From contig NC_040025.1 of the NCBI RefSeq assembly GCF_000972845.2, positions 17,176,126 through 17,240,125 on the forward strand: a DNA stretch of 64,000 nt. Reading direction: 5' to 3'. The notes under the pieces were generated by a model that saw only the letters and a list, made by a program, of their open reading frames with translations, had not been told where the DNA came from and made no database searches. Positions 46,951-60,661 of this stretch are shown here, piece after piece (positions within the stretch are counted from its first letter, which is position 1; each line of letters starts with the position of its first letter). The translations under genes and the position numbers were made by a program. The stretch is from Larimichthys crocea. Lineage: Eukaryota; Chordata; Actinopteri; Sciaenidae.

Positions 46951-47338
46951 CAGTAACACAAACCCACCTGCACCATAAAGCACCTTGTAACTCTGATATG
47001 GGACGCTTTATATAAATCATAAAGTTTATCTACTCACTCAAGTATCATTATTTTCTTGAAGTTTAATAATACTGATAACTCAATTCTACACTAGGTGTAC
47101 ACATAATACCAGCAGAAGGCCGGCAAAACACCCGTCAGCATAATCTATGGTGTTTGAACAGGCGTGCGTTAAAAGATGATTCACTGTAGACGCAGCACCG
47201 CAGCCAATCACCTCCCAGTATTTGTTCACCTTTGGGCGTGAAGCCACGCCTCCCTCCGCCCGACTGGCAGCACCTGAGGGCACAGGTCAGTCCTCACCTC
47301 CCCTGGCTCCATCACTTCAACACTGACAGGAGGCGAAG

Positions 47339-50300
47339 ATGCAGCGAGGCCTGATACACCTGAGCCACCTTTTTCTGTGGCTGCTTATTGGACAATCCTC
47401 TGCGGAATTGCCCATGTGCAAAGAGGTGAGAGGATTCATGCTATTTTATTGATAGCCTCTTCTATGTTATTTATATTATGTCAGTTTTAATCTGCATATT
47501 TAGGTTTTGATCAGGTACGTTGTTTGTGGATGATCAGGAGATGGCAATTTAATAAAATCCAGCTTTCTGCTAGCCTCTTAAACAGTTTCAGTTAGTTACA
47601 CATATGTCCTGATACTGCAGGGAAACCTGTTCAAGTGCTGTGTTTACATTCCTGCTTGCTTCGTGTGTTGTTATCACACACTTATTTTACCTGAACCTCC
47701 ATATGTTACACTGCTCTGCTGTGCCCTCCTCGCCTTTCTATGTCTGTTCTCAATTTGCATAACAACCTTACAGTTTGATGATACCCAAACCATTTCTTTG
47801 AATGTACCATGAACATTACCAGAGTGAGCAGAATTAAAACAGAGACCTGTAGCTCCTTTATTTTGAGTCTGTTAGGCTAATAGATGATGCTTTTTGTGGA
47901 GAAGCTCTGGTAGCAGCTACTTTCATCAGGTGAGTTTGTTTCCATGCCAGTCCACTGACCATGAAGCACAGGGATCATCATGTCTGGTTGCCTAGGTTTC
48001 CTCTTGTTTGTTTAAAGAAGGCGATTAGGCGAATGATGCATTTTTACATCAGATCCTCCCAACCAGACCCGTGTTCATCTGATACCCCGACCACAGCTAA
48101 TGTAGCAGCTCTAATCGAAAACACAGACCCAGAGGAGGGCTGCTGCTGTGTCTTCTGTTAACTATTAATCACACAAGGTCGTGTGTGGGCTTGGATTAGT
48201 CTCCTGAGTGACTTTCCTTGAAAGGCTACAGCCTGCCGATGATCAGGATTATTCTGTGCGACCCGTCAGTATTCATGACTCGTTTCAGATGGTATCAGAT
48301 CAACAAGATAACCTTTAACGTTATGTCACATCATTAAGGGTGGGACGGTGTTTGTCAACCTCCTACTGTAACCCTTTCTGAAAGGTGTAAATGCATGACA
48401 GACAAGAAAAGCCGTGCACCTGAGCTCCTGCTGTCTCCAAAGTCATGCGACAACACTGAAATTACATGTTTACAAAAGGATTGGATGAATCAGCTTTTCT
48501 CCCCCTTGGCAAAGTAAATAAACCCTGCAGCACATCCTTGATGAGTGAGAATAAAACAACATTTGAGAAGGCTTCCTGGGCAAATATTAGCCACAAGTTT
48601 TATTTGGAAAAGAGGCGTGCCTCGTTTTGGAAAGAAATTCCAGAGGAATAGAAAAAACCTTGTGACCTCTTTTTAGTTTAACAGCTCCATTGGCTTTTCA
48701 CCTGCATGCTGATATTGCATTTATATTTCAGTAAAATGTCTTCTATTTGATGCATATAGTGTGTTTTTATCTTGCTGTGTGAAACCCACACCTGTGTTTT
48801 GTCCCTACAGTCAGATTATCACTTTGAGTACACAGAGTGTGACGTACTTGGCTCACGATGGAGAGTTGCAATTCCCAACAAAGCCGACACATGCACAGGC
48901 CTCCCAGATCCAGTCAAAGGCACTCAGTGCAGTGAGTGTCTGACTATTCATCTCATTTTATACATGCACACCGTCAGTCTGTATCACAGCATTAATGTGT
49001 GAATAATACATTGTTTTGCACGTTTTTTTCATCTTATTTTAAGATTTTTTTCTTGCTATGTTGCTTTACATTTCTCTTTTCACTCTTTCTTTTCCTCTCG
49101 TAGCCTTTTCCTGTAGTGAGGGGGAGTTCCTTGACATGCAGAAGCAGCAGTGCCAGAAGTGTGCTGCAGGCACCTACTCTCTGGGCACCGGCGTGGCCTT
49201 TGAGGAGTGGGACAGCCTGCCATCTGGTTTTGTCACCCATGGGGTGAACACAAATAGCAGGGCTCTCCACGCAGACTGTTCCAAGTTCGTACATGACTCA
49301 TTTTTTATTTTGAAATTTCATGCTTTGTGATCAATCAAAGTCTCATCAGACTGTTTCTGCTGATGTTTCTCCAGCTCAACCTGGACACCAAAGGGTGATC
49401 ACATAGCCTCAAACACAAATGAGTGCACTTCAACGCTGTCCTATGCTGTGAGCCTGAAGAAACCTGGTGTTGTGTCCTTTGAATATTTCTACCCAGAGAA
49501 CAGCATTTACTTTGAGTTTTTTGTAAGTGATTTAAAAATGACTGTTGATATTGACGAAGGTGGCTTTTTTCAGGGGGGATATTTGGTCACTTCTGGTTTG
49601 TTTCTCTCCTTCCTGTAGGTCCAGAATGATCAGTGTCAGTCTACAGAGTCTGCAAACCGGTGGATGAAGATTTCTGAGAGCAAGTGGAGCAAATACGAGG
49701 TGTGTCTGAGTATAGATTTTATAAGCACACCTGCTGGCATCTAGTTGTTATTGGAAGAGTTCTCAATGCTCTATTTTCTTCCTTTCAGGTCGAGCTGAGC
49801 ACTGGCAACAACGTGTTGTATTGGAGAACCACTACGTACACTGTGCAGGGCAGTGCTGTCAAACCTGTTATGTTAAGAAACATTGGCATCTCAGGTAGAT
49901 TATCTGATTATAGAGTGTAGTGTGCAGCAGTTTTAAATATTTGTTCACTCTTCAACTCCTTTTTTCCTGTTAATGATTACGTTAAGTTAACTGACTGGAT
50001 TCTTTCAGGGGTGTCCTACACATCAGAGTGTTTCCATTGTAAACCCGGCACCCACAGTGCAAAAACCGGATCTGCCCACTGTATCCCATGCCCTGCAGGA
50101 ACCTACTCCAACAAGGGTGCCACTGTTTGCCACGAGTGTGAAAGCGGCAAATATGCAGGTATGCATGTCTAAGTCTCTTTAACTTGACATAAGTTTTGCT
50201 TCATGTCTAAACTTACAACCATTTAGTATTTGCATGTTTCCACACACGCAAAAGCGATCTGCATGCAAATACTGCATTTACTGCTTGAGTGGTTACAGAG

Positions 50301-53300
50301 TGTGTGAAGTTTGTCTTATCGCTGGATCTTAATGTGAGCTGTGTGTTTTTCTTGTCCCTGCCCAATGTTTCACTTTACTTGGTTTCTATTTTTCCAGAGG
50401 CTGGTTCAGGGAGCTGCAAACCGAGACCTCCATGTACAAACAGTGACTACTTCTACACCCACACTCCCTGTGACTCTAAGGGAAAGGTAATGACTTGACA
50501 TGTATGCAGGCAGCAGGTTCAGTATAACTTGACACAGGGTTAGGAGATTTCACTTGTTAGCAACCATCTGGTGTAACTATTAGGTTTCTTTAAATATAAA
50601 TTGCGCTGATTGTGTGTGCCGCACAGCCTCTGGTGGCTTCTTTCATGTATTCATGTGTGGCTTGCTGTGTGTGTCTCAGACTCAGCTCATGTACAAGTGG
50701 AACGAGCCTAAAATCTGCAATGAGACTGTGACGGGAGCTGTGAAGCTGCCTGCGTCAGGGAATAAGCAAACCTGTCCACCATGTAATCCGGGTTTCTTTG
50801 TCACCAACTCTTCCTCCTGTGAACCCTGCGACAAAGGTTTCTACTCAACTGGAGCAGGTGCACAGTCACTCCTTATACACTGTGTTACATACATGACATA
50901 CAAGACAGATGGAGTAAGTATGAAGAAATAACTGATTTTAAATGGACAGAGTTTGCACCTGTCCATAAACGCTGTAATGACATTTAATCTGTGCTGGATC
51001 TTTGAATCAGCGTTAGAATCAGGTTTATTGCCAAGTAAATAAATCCAGCACTGGAAGATATTATATTATATTTGTGCAGGAAGTATTCACCATGCAGAAT
51101 ATCTAAATGTGCAATATATAAATATATATCTAAGATTGTAATATTCAAACTTAATGTAAACCCTGCTAGATGTGAACCTGAATCAGGTGTTTCTCAGAAC
51201 AAGGACAACAAACTTAAAGGAAAAAAAGGACTTGAGCACACTGATCAATTTGCAGTTTTTAGTCAGTGTGCCCTAGTCCTTTCCCCCTATAATATAAACC
51301 CCAAATGTGTGTTTTTACCCTGACCTAATAACACATTATTCACCCACAGCCTGTACAAAGTGCCCTGCTGGCACGGAGCCAGTGGTGGGTTTCGAGTACA
51401 AATGGTGGAACACGATGCCGAAGAACATGCAGAGCACCATCTTCCGTCGAGAGTTCGGCAACTCTGAACATAGCACGGGTGAGACTGAGACAGAGGTTGG
51501 AGGAGAGCACGAATAACACAGAACAGTAATTATCCAGAAGAAGAAAGTGTAAGATGAGGACAAAGGGAAAAAATACAGGATCTATGTAAAACAAATGAGT
51601 AATTATTGTCTGCACTGGTAGGATTGCGTAGAAGTGTGTTACTGTTTTGTTTTTGTTTGTAATGACAGCATGGGAGGTGGCTGGAGAGTATGTCTACACC
51701 ATCTCCGGAGATCGGGACACAGACTACATGATGCTCACACTCAGTGTTCCTGGATACAGGTGAAGTCAACACTAAAAAAGCCTGTTTACTTTATGTATAC
51801 ACAATATCACAGTTGGAAAAGCTGAATAAACACATATCACTTGTTTCCACAGGCTGCCTCAGTCCATGGTCAGAGACAGTCAGACAACTGAAATGTCTCG
51901 GATCACCTTCGTCTTTGAGACCAGATGTACAGCCAACTGCAAATTTTACTTCCTGGCAGTAAGGAGAAAATTATATTTATTCACAAATACACACTTCTGG
52001 ATGTACACAGGTAAAGAAGTAAGGCTTGACGTCGGTATGAATATATATGAGAGGAGTGTATGTCTCTGCAGGGTTATAATCAGTGGAATAATGATGTGGT
52101 GGAGCACTGGACGGGCAGTACCAGCAAACAGTCGTACTCTTACCTGATCCAGAGCAACAGCACCACGAGCTTTACATGGACGTTTCAACGAACAGAGGAG
52201 TTTAGTGTGGTGAGACATACACACACATCCTGAATGTCACTCTTGACTTCTCACTTTATAACTGCACTTCACTCTCTCAGCCCTAAAATCACTTTAAAGA
52301 AATGGTATCTTATAGTGTTTTATGTGCACTTTGTGTCCTTGTTCATATACAGTATGTATATTTTATACATGTTTCTTCTTTTTCTTTTCTCTTTTTTAAA
52401 CTTTTGTTTTGTTTTTAAAGTTTACTTCAGACATTTTAAAGAGCAAGACTAAAACATTAGTCACTTTAAAGGTCTTCAGGACGTTTTATATGATGGTTTT
52501 GGAAGAGATCAAGAAGATGAAGCACTAAATTTAGTGACAAATAGTGTATTCTTATTCATATATAATGACAGTAAATGTTTTGATTGTCACTAGTCTGTTA
52601 TGACATCAGGTTTGCTATTGCTTTTAGTTGATATAAACAGTGAGTTATCCCTCAGTTATCACGCTGAACTCTAGAGGGCAGTCTGGCTTTGAAAAAAAGA
52701 GTGACTGTTGTAGAGAGACTCAGCTGGTAAATGAAACCTTGTGTTTCTCTTCCCCCCAGGAGAGGAAATACAGTGCTGATGTTGCAAAAATCTACTCCAT
52801 CCACATTACCAATGTGATCGGAGGAGTGGCCTCACACTGTCGCCGCTGTGCCCTGAGCTCTGCTAAGGCCGGCTCTGCCTGTGTTCCCTGCCCAGCAGGA
52901 CACTACATCAGTTTGACAGGAGTGTGTAAGAGCTGCCCACCAAACACTATCATCAGGCCCTATCAGCCTGTCGAAGAGGACGCTTGTGTTCAGTGTGGAC
53001 CAAACACACAGGGAAACAAGGTAATGGGAACAAAATCCAAAAGCCTGACTAAGTATATCAGTGCATAAATGTATGAAGGGCTGCTGAGGACTTTACTTCC
53101 ACAAATATTGAGTAAACACTGTGGTGAGTTTTTAAGGCTGATTTTACTAACTGCTTCAGTTTTACAAACAACAACAAATAATACATTTGAATATGTCAGG
53201 TAATCTGCAAAGTGTTATAAAACCCATCACACTCATTCAGATAATATAATTAAATTATCATTAAAAAATAAAGAAAATGCAAAAATATGTGGCTCATCAA

Positions 53301-56300
53301 ATATAGTAAATATGGTAGATAAAACTGACTCCTTCTTATTTAATATAATCAATCAACTTTTAGATTAGATTACATTAAATTTGAGTAGTACTGAGACAAC
53401 GAAATGCAGTTTAGCATCTAACCGGAAGTGCAAAGCACTAAGTTCAAGTAATGTACATATGAACAGGGATATATAAATAACAGTGTAGATATAAATATGA
53501 ATATGTTATAAGATATATACAATATAAACAGTATGGACAGAGTGAAATATATACTAACTTATATACATCTTGGCAGCAGCATCGTTTGCAGTTAAAGAAA
53601 TGTAATTACAGGTATGTAAAAATATATAGTGCATATTAATTAAGCTACGTACAGTATGAACAGTGTTAACAGTGATTGTGTAGTGCCTGTGTAAAAAATA
53701 TTAGACTGGTCGACAATGCATACAGAATAAACAGCTGGGTGTGAATATTTACTGATAAGACATCCTCCACTGGAACAGCAGACAGAATCAGGTTTTCTTT
53801 CCTCTATATTGCAACTTATACTTTTACATTTACAGGTTGTCTTAATTCCCACAGCTGATACATGAGATTATAGATATTTATCTAAATGTAGCTACATCTC
53901 CATCCTCTAGGCCTACACAGCCTGTCTTAGTGACTGTACGTTGGATGTGCAGACGAGAGGAGGAGTGCTGCTGCACTACGACTTCACTCCTCTGGCCAAC
54001 ATGACCGGCTTCCACGGCAGCCCACGCTTCACTGGCAGAGGCTTGAAATATTTCCAACGCTTTAATTTTGGTCTGTGTGGAAAGGAGGTGAGACACCATG
54101 ATCCTGATGACATCTCTTGAAAAAAAAAAAAAAAATCTGTTTAAAATTTCATTTTAACCTGCTGTGTCTCTCTTACAGGGCAGAGTACTGGCTACCTGTG
54201 TGGACAATGTAACAGAGAGCGGCAAAGAGGTCAAAGGTTACATCTGTCAGTCCACTGTGGTTCCCTCTGACATCAGGAGTCAGACTATGGTGTCCTCCCA
54301 GCCTTTCATTATTGGTGACTCACTCATTGGTACGGACTGAATGCTGCAGCCACCTATGGCTGTAAATGAGGGGATATGATTTATACGATTTTGCATTTGC
54401 ATTAAAACATGGCTTGACATGAATTAAGGGCAACACGGTGGCGGTGTATGACACACTTCGTCCTCCTGTTTTTTATGTAAGCCCACACACACTGATGCTG
54501 TGTGGCACTGGCATTTTTCTCAGAGTCAACTTGTGTCACTACTGTAAAAAGGGAAATACTTATGGCCCCATGGCCATCAATGACCATTAGTGACTATTTT
54601 ATGGTATATATTGTATAGTCTGCTGGGTTACAGGATCTAAATTGTGACTAAATTTAGTTTACTTATACACTTCAAACTATTTCTGTTAAGTTTTTGAGTG
54701 GTTCCCAGCCTAGGCTTTGGGAACCCCCAAAGTAATCCCAAGCTGGATCCTAGGCATTGTTTGATTATTATCAGGTTACAAATTAAGACAAAAATCTGCT
54801 AGTTTATGTTAAATTTTTTATATTTCTCTAATAATTCCTCTTTAAAGCATTCTGGGGACTTCTCATGGCAAGCTACTAGATGGATTACCATGAAAGTTGA
54901 CATCTGTGACTGGCTAGTGAGCAAATATTAACACTATTAAACTAAGTTGTTACAAACGTTAGAGCTGCTAGCAGGCTGCTGACTCTTGGTCTCATCACTG
55001 TATAGTTTCAGACTTTATAGTGTGACTTTATGTCCTCAGGCTTCTAAAAACGACTCAAACGAAAGTCTAAAAAAGCCTAATACATCTTTAATAAACAGAC
55101 CATCTCAGAGACATATGCAGCCTCTGACGAGGGTCGAAAATGGGTTGCCAGTAAAAAAGACTGAAATCACTGGTTAACATTGTGTGCATGACATATATCA
55201 GACAAGTATGTTTTCCTATTCTGAAGGTGTGACGACTGACACAACCCTGAGTGGCATCTCTTCTCCAAACCAGCTGTTTCCCTCTGGGTCCGGCCTGCCA
55301 GATGTCATATTCTATTACAAGTAAATATGAGTTTTTTTGATTCATTCATCCATTGTGGGTCTTTCAGTTCCATGCTTTTAATAGTAAATATTTGATGCTA
55401 AAAGTCTGGTTATTTGTTTTATTTAAAAAATATATTTGGGAATCAAAGATAGTCTTTGAATCCAGTGTATCACAACATGAAATATCTTCATGTTCATCAT
55501 GTTTATGCTGTTTCCAGGTCCAGTGAGACGACTCAGGCTTGTAAACAAGGCAGGTCAGCCACCATCAGGCTGAGATGCAATCCCACAGTGACAGCTAAAG
55601 ACCTCATCACACTGCCAAGGTATCTTTTTTTATTGTGACCGAGTTCAACTTTTGACCTTTGATTTGACACACACACTGTAATACAACAGCACTAACTGAG
55701 CTCTGTGAGTTTGAACTGTGGACAAAATGTCTATTTGAAGATCATTTTCACCAGGTGAAGCTTGTAATAATCTCCCTTAACCTTGTTTTCCTCCACAGTA
55801 ACTGTTCAGAGGGGACGTGTGATGGTTGTACTTTCCACTTTCTGTGGGAGAGTCAGCATGCCTGTCCACTCTGCACTAAGAACCACTACAGAGAGATTGT
55901 CAGCGCTTGCATCCAGGGAATACAGGTAGTGGATGTATTGACAATAATAATTGCACTTCCTCAGCACTACAAATCCATCAAAAGGTCTATCACAAACTGT
56001 TGTTGTGTGGCGAGAAATACTTAAAGATTTTATAATTCTCAGACTGGGGGTATAAAACGATGTAATTAGAAATGATAATAAACCCTCAGAGCAGGTGTCT
56101 TGCATGTGTAAGGGTAATACAGATACAGTAAAGCACAAATGTTTTATATCACTTTTATGGGGACATTTAAAGGAATAGTTTGACATTTTCAGTTCTCTGG
56201 CTCTCTGGCAAAGAGTTACACTGATTGATATCTGTTGGATATAAGCCTAGATCTAGGAGCTGGTTAGCTTAGCTCACAATAAGGGCTGGAAATGGGGAGA

Positions 56301-57229
56301 AACAGCGAGCCTGTCTCTTTTAATGGTAACAAAAATCAACCCACCAACACCTCTAAAGCTCATTAATTACATAACAACTTACATCTTCTTTGTTTAATCT
56401 ATACAAAAAGAGCAAAGCTATCTGTTTCTAGTCTTATTTAACTGTATTAAACTGAGCTAACCGGCTGCTGGCTGAACTACTGAACATCTTTTCCTGTTAG
56501 GAGAATATTGAAAACATTAGGATTCAAGAAGTTACCTGATATGTGACCGAGACTAATCTAATCTGTGTGTGTTGTGTTTCAGAGAACCACATATGTGTGG
56601 CAGCAGCCGTTGCAGTGTTACGGGGGAGAGTCACTACCAGCTCAAAAAGTCAATGCTTGTGTGACTCTGGATTTCTGGCTCAAGCTCGGTGTTTCCACGG
56701 GAACGATTGCTGCTGTGCTGCTCATCAGTCTCATCTGCTATTTCTGGAAGAAGACGCGCAAGTAAGACTACTGAGCTTTAGTATTTGGTATTTGTTGAAG
56801 CACTAACATGTCATACTAGTACATGAGATAAAAGATAAAACTAATAGTACACAGTATAAGATGTTAATCCTGTCATTTGGTCTGCAGGTTAGAGTATAAG
56901 TACTCCAAGCTGATGATGAACTCTGGTGGTAAAGAGTGTGAGCTGCCCACTGCAGACAGCTGTGCAATTATGGAGGGAGAGGACGCAGAAGACGATGTCA
57001 TGTTCCTCACCAAGAAATCCTTCTTCAGCAAAATGAAGTCCTTCCCACGAGAGGTCAGTAACGCTTCTATTCACACACATATTGAGATACGTACTGTATA
57101 AAGCAAATGTTCAAGTTTGTGTTATTCCCAATGTGTTTTCAGAGGACATCAGATGGATTTGATTCAGTCCCACTTAAGTCATCATCTTCACACCAGCAAC
57201 AAGAGGAGGAAGACTCTGATGATGCTTAA
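47339..57229 (+). CDS. elapor1: endosome/lysosome-associated apoptosis and autophagy regulator 1 (KIAA1324)
   Basis: ELAPOR1 (EIG121) is a single-pass membrane glycoprotein of the late Golgi and endolysosomal system linked to autophagy and secretory-cell maturation. The first exon (47339-47425) starts with a signal peptide, [18 protein letters not shown]. Later exons are rich in Cys with repeated CxxC modules of TNFR/ephrin-receptor type ([74 protein letters not shown]) and a mannose-6-phosphate-receptor-like region near [20 protein letters not shown]. One transmembrane helix ([15 protein letters not shown], about 56700) precedes a basic stop-transfer and a cytoplasmic tail with [14 protein letters not shown] and the acidic end EEDSDDA. 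Length is near the usual ~1,000 residues. The CFAP276 neighbour favours ELAPOR1 over ELAPOR2. Confidence 0.94.
51005..51125. repeat. fish interspersed repeat fragment
   Basis: A block around 'aatcaggtttattgccaagt' in an elapor1 intron resembles the start of a common teleost retroelement tail. Boundaries are uncertain. Confidence 0.4.
53345..53560. repeat. fish interspersed repeat, LINE/SINE tail-like
   Basis: The words 'gagacaacgaaatgcagttt' and 'agcatctaaccggaagtgca' in an elapor1 intron are typical of a retroelement tail frequent in teleosts. Recognised by eye only. Confidence 0.5.
54698..55166. mobile_element. probable hAT-like miniature element
   Basis: It starts near 'gagtggttcccagcctagg' and ends near 'aatgggttgccag...aaatcactgg', so the outer words agtgg/cactg and ggttccca/tgggttgcc are roughly inverted. 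It resembles non-autonomous hAT elements of fish. The arms are diverged and I found no clear target duplication. Confidence 0.4.
56168..56490. mobile_element. teleost miniature element ('aaaggaatagtttgacatttt' type)
   Basis: The words 'aaaggaatagtttgacattt', 'gctggttagcttagctca', 'ggctggaaatggggagaaac' and 'cacctctaaagctcattaat' in order match a short interspersed element common in percomorph fish. It lies in an elapor1 intron. Confidence 0.6.
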
Positions 57230-57692
57230 TTCAGAGGATTAACAGATGCTTCTACCAACGTTCAGAGGAAATGTTGAATTTGAGATATATGGTTTGACAT
57301 CAATGTAGCGCCAACAGACGGAGTCAAAAGAAACAGAGGGGGGATGTTGAATTAATTTTATTTATTGCAAAAGATAAAAAACTTCATGAGGAAATATTTT
57401 TCATGTATTAGGTTACCAAACCTAATATTGAAATACAGAGTCTCCATATTGGGGATTTTCAAAGCCCGATGGTGTATTTTAAAATTATACAAGAACTGAG
57501 GATAATGTTAAAGATGTGTGAGACTTTGTGAATTCCACATAACTGTGAGTGTCTATTTCATTTTTTTGTGTTTGTATTAGTTTTTTTCTTTTTTATTAGA
57601 ATAACCATTTTATTATACCGGTTATTCAATTTAGTTTGTTTTTTGGCTTTATGTGATTTATGTATTTGCCACAGCTTTTAAACATTTTCTAC

Positions 57693-57698
57693 AATAAA
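57693..57698 (+). terminator. elapor1: AATAAA polyadenylation signal of elapor1
   Basis: A canonical hexamer 464 bp after the stop codon. Confidence 0.6.
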
Positions 57699-58505
57699 AA
57701 TAATTTAAGAAGGCTTTAATGCTGCCTTTGCAGAGCATGAAAATAACTATATCACTTCACATGACACTCGTGTTACTTCTTTATAACTTTGTATGTGTTT
57801 TTACTTAAAAATAGCTCTATGTCAAATATGTTTTTGTGGTTGTTTATTTAATAAAAATAATTAATTTAATGAGTCAGTGAATTTTAACTCCAATCTCAAA
57901 AACAAGAATATACACACGAAGATTACAGAGTATACAGGCCATGATACCTACTCCTTTTACATTAATCTGACAGCTAAAGATGCTAATTACTTGGGTTTAC
58001 CAGACAAAACATGCCCATGTTTTACAGAATAACACCACATCAAAATATGACGCGGTGTTTTATTGAGTCTCAACAAACAGACTCCACCTTAACCATCAAC
58101 ACTAACACTGTTTACACCTAAAACATTAGTAACAATCATCAAATAATATACATAGGAAGTATCAATGACAGGGGTCACTCTGCTTTAAGGACATTTTGAT
58201 ATCAGCTTTTCACTAATACACAGGTGAATTTTAGAGTAACAACTTTTAATTTTAATGTTGTGTTTTACATTAATTTTCCTGCTACCTTTCCTTAAGTAAA
58301 ACGAATCACTCCTGCACTAAGTGTCGTTTTATAACTCCATGATTTTAACTATTGTGTTAAGCAGTTTTGCAATTTCTTATTTTTCCACGTAGCACCTGAA
58401 AGCAGCACGGGTTTTCTTTTCTTTTTTATTTATTTATTTTTGATTTGTCCCGGTGATTTTTTTAGCATCGCGGTGAATTGTACAATGAGTTATAACTTAT
58501 TTTCA

Positions 58506-58640
58506 ATAATAATAATAATAATAATAATAAATAATATAATTATAATTATATATATATCTAATTTAAAAAAAAATTATTAATATAAATATATATGATATAT
58601 ATATATAGATATATTTATATATATATATATATATTATATA
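58506..58640. repeat. AAT and TA microsatellites
   Basis: An AAT trinucleotide run followed by about 90 bp of almost pure TA/TAA alternation. Confidence 0.85.
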
Positions 58641-58828
58641 TGTGTTATAAAACATAGACATATATGCATAGACGCCGCATTGAGCGGGTTGGTCGTTGGT
58701 CGCGATACGTCAACGTGTCCGCCATATTGGATAAGGCAGATCTGCCCGTAAACTAATACAAGGAAATGGACTGAACTTCATAAAGCACCTTTCTACAAAG
58801 TGCTTTAAGTTAATGTCTCTTATACACC

Positions 58829-58830
<2 letters not shown>

Positions 58831-58889
<59 letters not shown>
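58831..58889. repeat. CA microsatellite
   Basis: An uninterrupted CA run of roughly 29 units. Confidence 0.95.
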
Positions 58890-58892
<3 letters not shown>

Positions 58893-59174
58893 TATATCTG
58901 GGAAACAAACAGGCACCAAAAACAACGTATGTAACTTTTAAAGTGATAAATGTTTACTCCTTACGTAAGCACCAAACCAACGTATGTATTTTTGTGTTTA
59001 CAGCTACTAATGTGTGTAACACTGTTACTGTGATGATAAATATTGAAATATTTATATTTAACATTTAATCTGTGTCTATAATAACCAGATCCTGAAATGT
59101 AGATGTGACATGAGGGTTTCTGAATAAAGAGCACTAACGTGTACATTACACGTGAACATATATACATACATATA

Positions 59175-59185
59175 GTACACACACA

Positions 59186-59222
<37 letters not shown>
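59175..59222. repeat. CA microsatellite
   Basis: A CA run with one AA interruption near its left end. Confidence 0.92.
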
Positions 59223-59225
<3 letters not shown>

Positions 59226-60302
59226 AACACATGTTTTCATCCCTTGAAAACTGAAATTTATATATCTAGGTAAAGATCAGAGCGACCGTTTCTTTTCTCC
59301 TCTCAATTTCATCCAGCCCTCTCTCTCCCTCACCCTCTGAGTTGCCCTATCCTGTCCACTGCATCTCTCTCACACACACACAGACACATCATCTTCACCT
59401 CTACTGTATTGTCCTTGGGTCTAAACTAGCTCATAAGGATCCGCACTACAGTAGAATTGCATAATCCGGGGGGCATTGCTGGTGAGTGTTGTCTGAGGGT
59501 CTGTGTGGTCTTATTACTGTGAGTGCCCAGACTGCACGCTATACTTAAAGCAATACAAGAATAGATAAATCAATTGCATACAGCAGGGCAGGACTGTGGA
59601 GGGATGCCTACTAATCTTTCTCTGCATCGTTCAGAGTTACTGAGAAGACTGTCTGGGACAAATATGTACCAGAGAAGATAAGAACAGTATGGTGCTATCC
59701 TGGGATGGTTATTATTAACAATTACCTCAAGCAATGCTGCATTCCTCTCATACGTGAATAATAATACAAGATGACAATAATAATAATACACAAACATAAT
59801 AATACATTACAATAATACACGAACCTGTGCCGATGTGTTCAAACTCATCTAAAGCCATTATTGAATTAATTAAAAAATGTAACAAAAAAAGAAGTAAAAA
59901 AGTAAAATGAGGTGGTGAGATATTTATTTTAAAAATATTAATAACTGAGGGTAAAATCAGAAGTCACTCTTCACACTTACATCTTAAAAATTAACACCAT
60001 AAAAGAGATGATGAGGCCAAACAAAAACATCAGAAAACAGAAAAATAGCTGCCTGCACAAACATCAATAGAATAAGATTTACTGACTGTACATGTTTAAT
60101 TTTCAAGATATGTATGTGCTGAAGTTATTGCCTTGGCTATGATCTTATTATTCAGTGATAGAAACATATAGTGGAAGTTGTGGAAACAATAAAAATCAGA
60201 AAAGTCATCATTTAGCGCATCTTTAACGCACACACGCACACGTATATGCGCGTGCGTTAGTAGTAGCCATGGAAATAGAACGGTGACGCGCAGACGAGGT
60301 CA

Positions 60303-60309
60303 TATATAA
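60303..60309 (+). promoter_or_regulatory. TATA box of the acidic-protein gene
   Basis: TATATAA lies about 350 bp before the ATG at 60662. Just upstream is a G+C-rich stretch with a TGACGCGC word. The expected transcription start would be near 60330, making the purine-rich tract the 5' leader. Confidence 0.55.
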
Positions 60310-60410
60310 GGCCTGCTGACCTTTCGCAAGTTCTCACTTTGCACGTGAACTTGACCCGGAGTCGACCTGCTGCAAAAACTGACCGCTTGGAAAACCTGTA
60401 CCGGACAACC

Positions 60411-60650
60411 GAGAGGAGAAGAAGGAGGAGAAGGAGAAGAGAAGAAGAAGGAGGAGAAGGAGAAGAGAAGAAGGAGGAGAAAAAGGAGAAGGAGGAGAAG
60501 GATTTTATTTTCAGCTTTATTTACAGTTGGCAGTAGAAGAAGGAGAAGGAGGAGAAGAAAAGAAGGAGGAAAGAAGAAGGAGAAGCACCAGAAGGAGCAG
60601 AAGAAAAAGGAGGAGGAGAAGGAGAAAAAGGCCGAAGGAAGAGAAAACAC
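60411..60650 (+). repeat. purine-rich GAA/GGA tract in the leader
   Basis: 92 bp of uninterrupted purines (60411-60502), a short T-rich gap, then another mostly purine stretch to about 60650. Homopurine tracts of this length can form triplex (H-)DNA. The opposite strand therefore gives a spurious Ser/Phe/Leu ORF. A possible 3' splice site (tttatttacag) lies in the gap, so the leader might be spliced. Confidence 0.85.
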
Positions 60651-60661
60651 CTGCGGGAAAG

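Larger units (their letters stand above)
46521..47338. other. divergent promoter region between cfap276 and elapor1
   Basis: About 0.8 kb separate the two starts. It contains the X-box-like site, a CA microsatellite at about 46912-46950 and a CCAAT word (cagccaatcacc, near 47202) on the elapor1 side. No coding sequence is visible. Confidence 0.55.
57230..60302. other. elapor1 3' end and AT-rich intergenic sequence
   Basis: After the elapor1 polyadenylation hexamer at 57693 the sequence is AT-rich with AAT, TA and CA arrays. Two long CA runs create meaningless Cys-Val ORFs on the minus strand. No gene is visible until the TATA promoter near 60300. Confidence 0.6.

Noticed and set aside
58710..59230. 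Minus-strand ORFs with long Cys-Val runs
   Set aside because: They are translations of CA microsatellites, not proteins.
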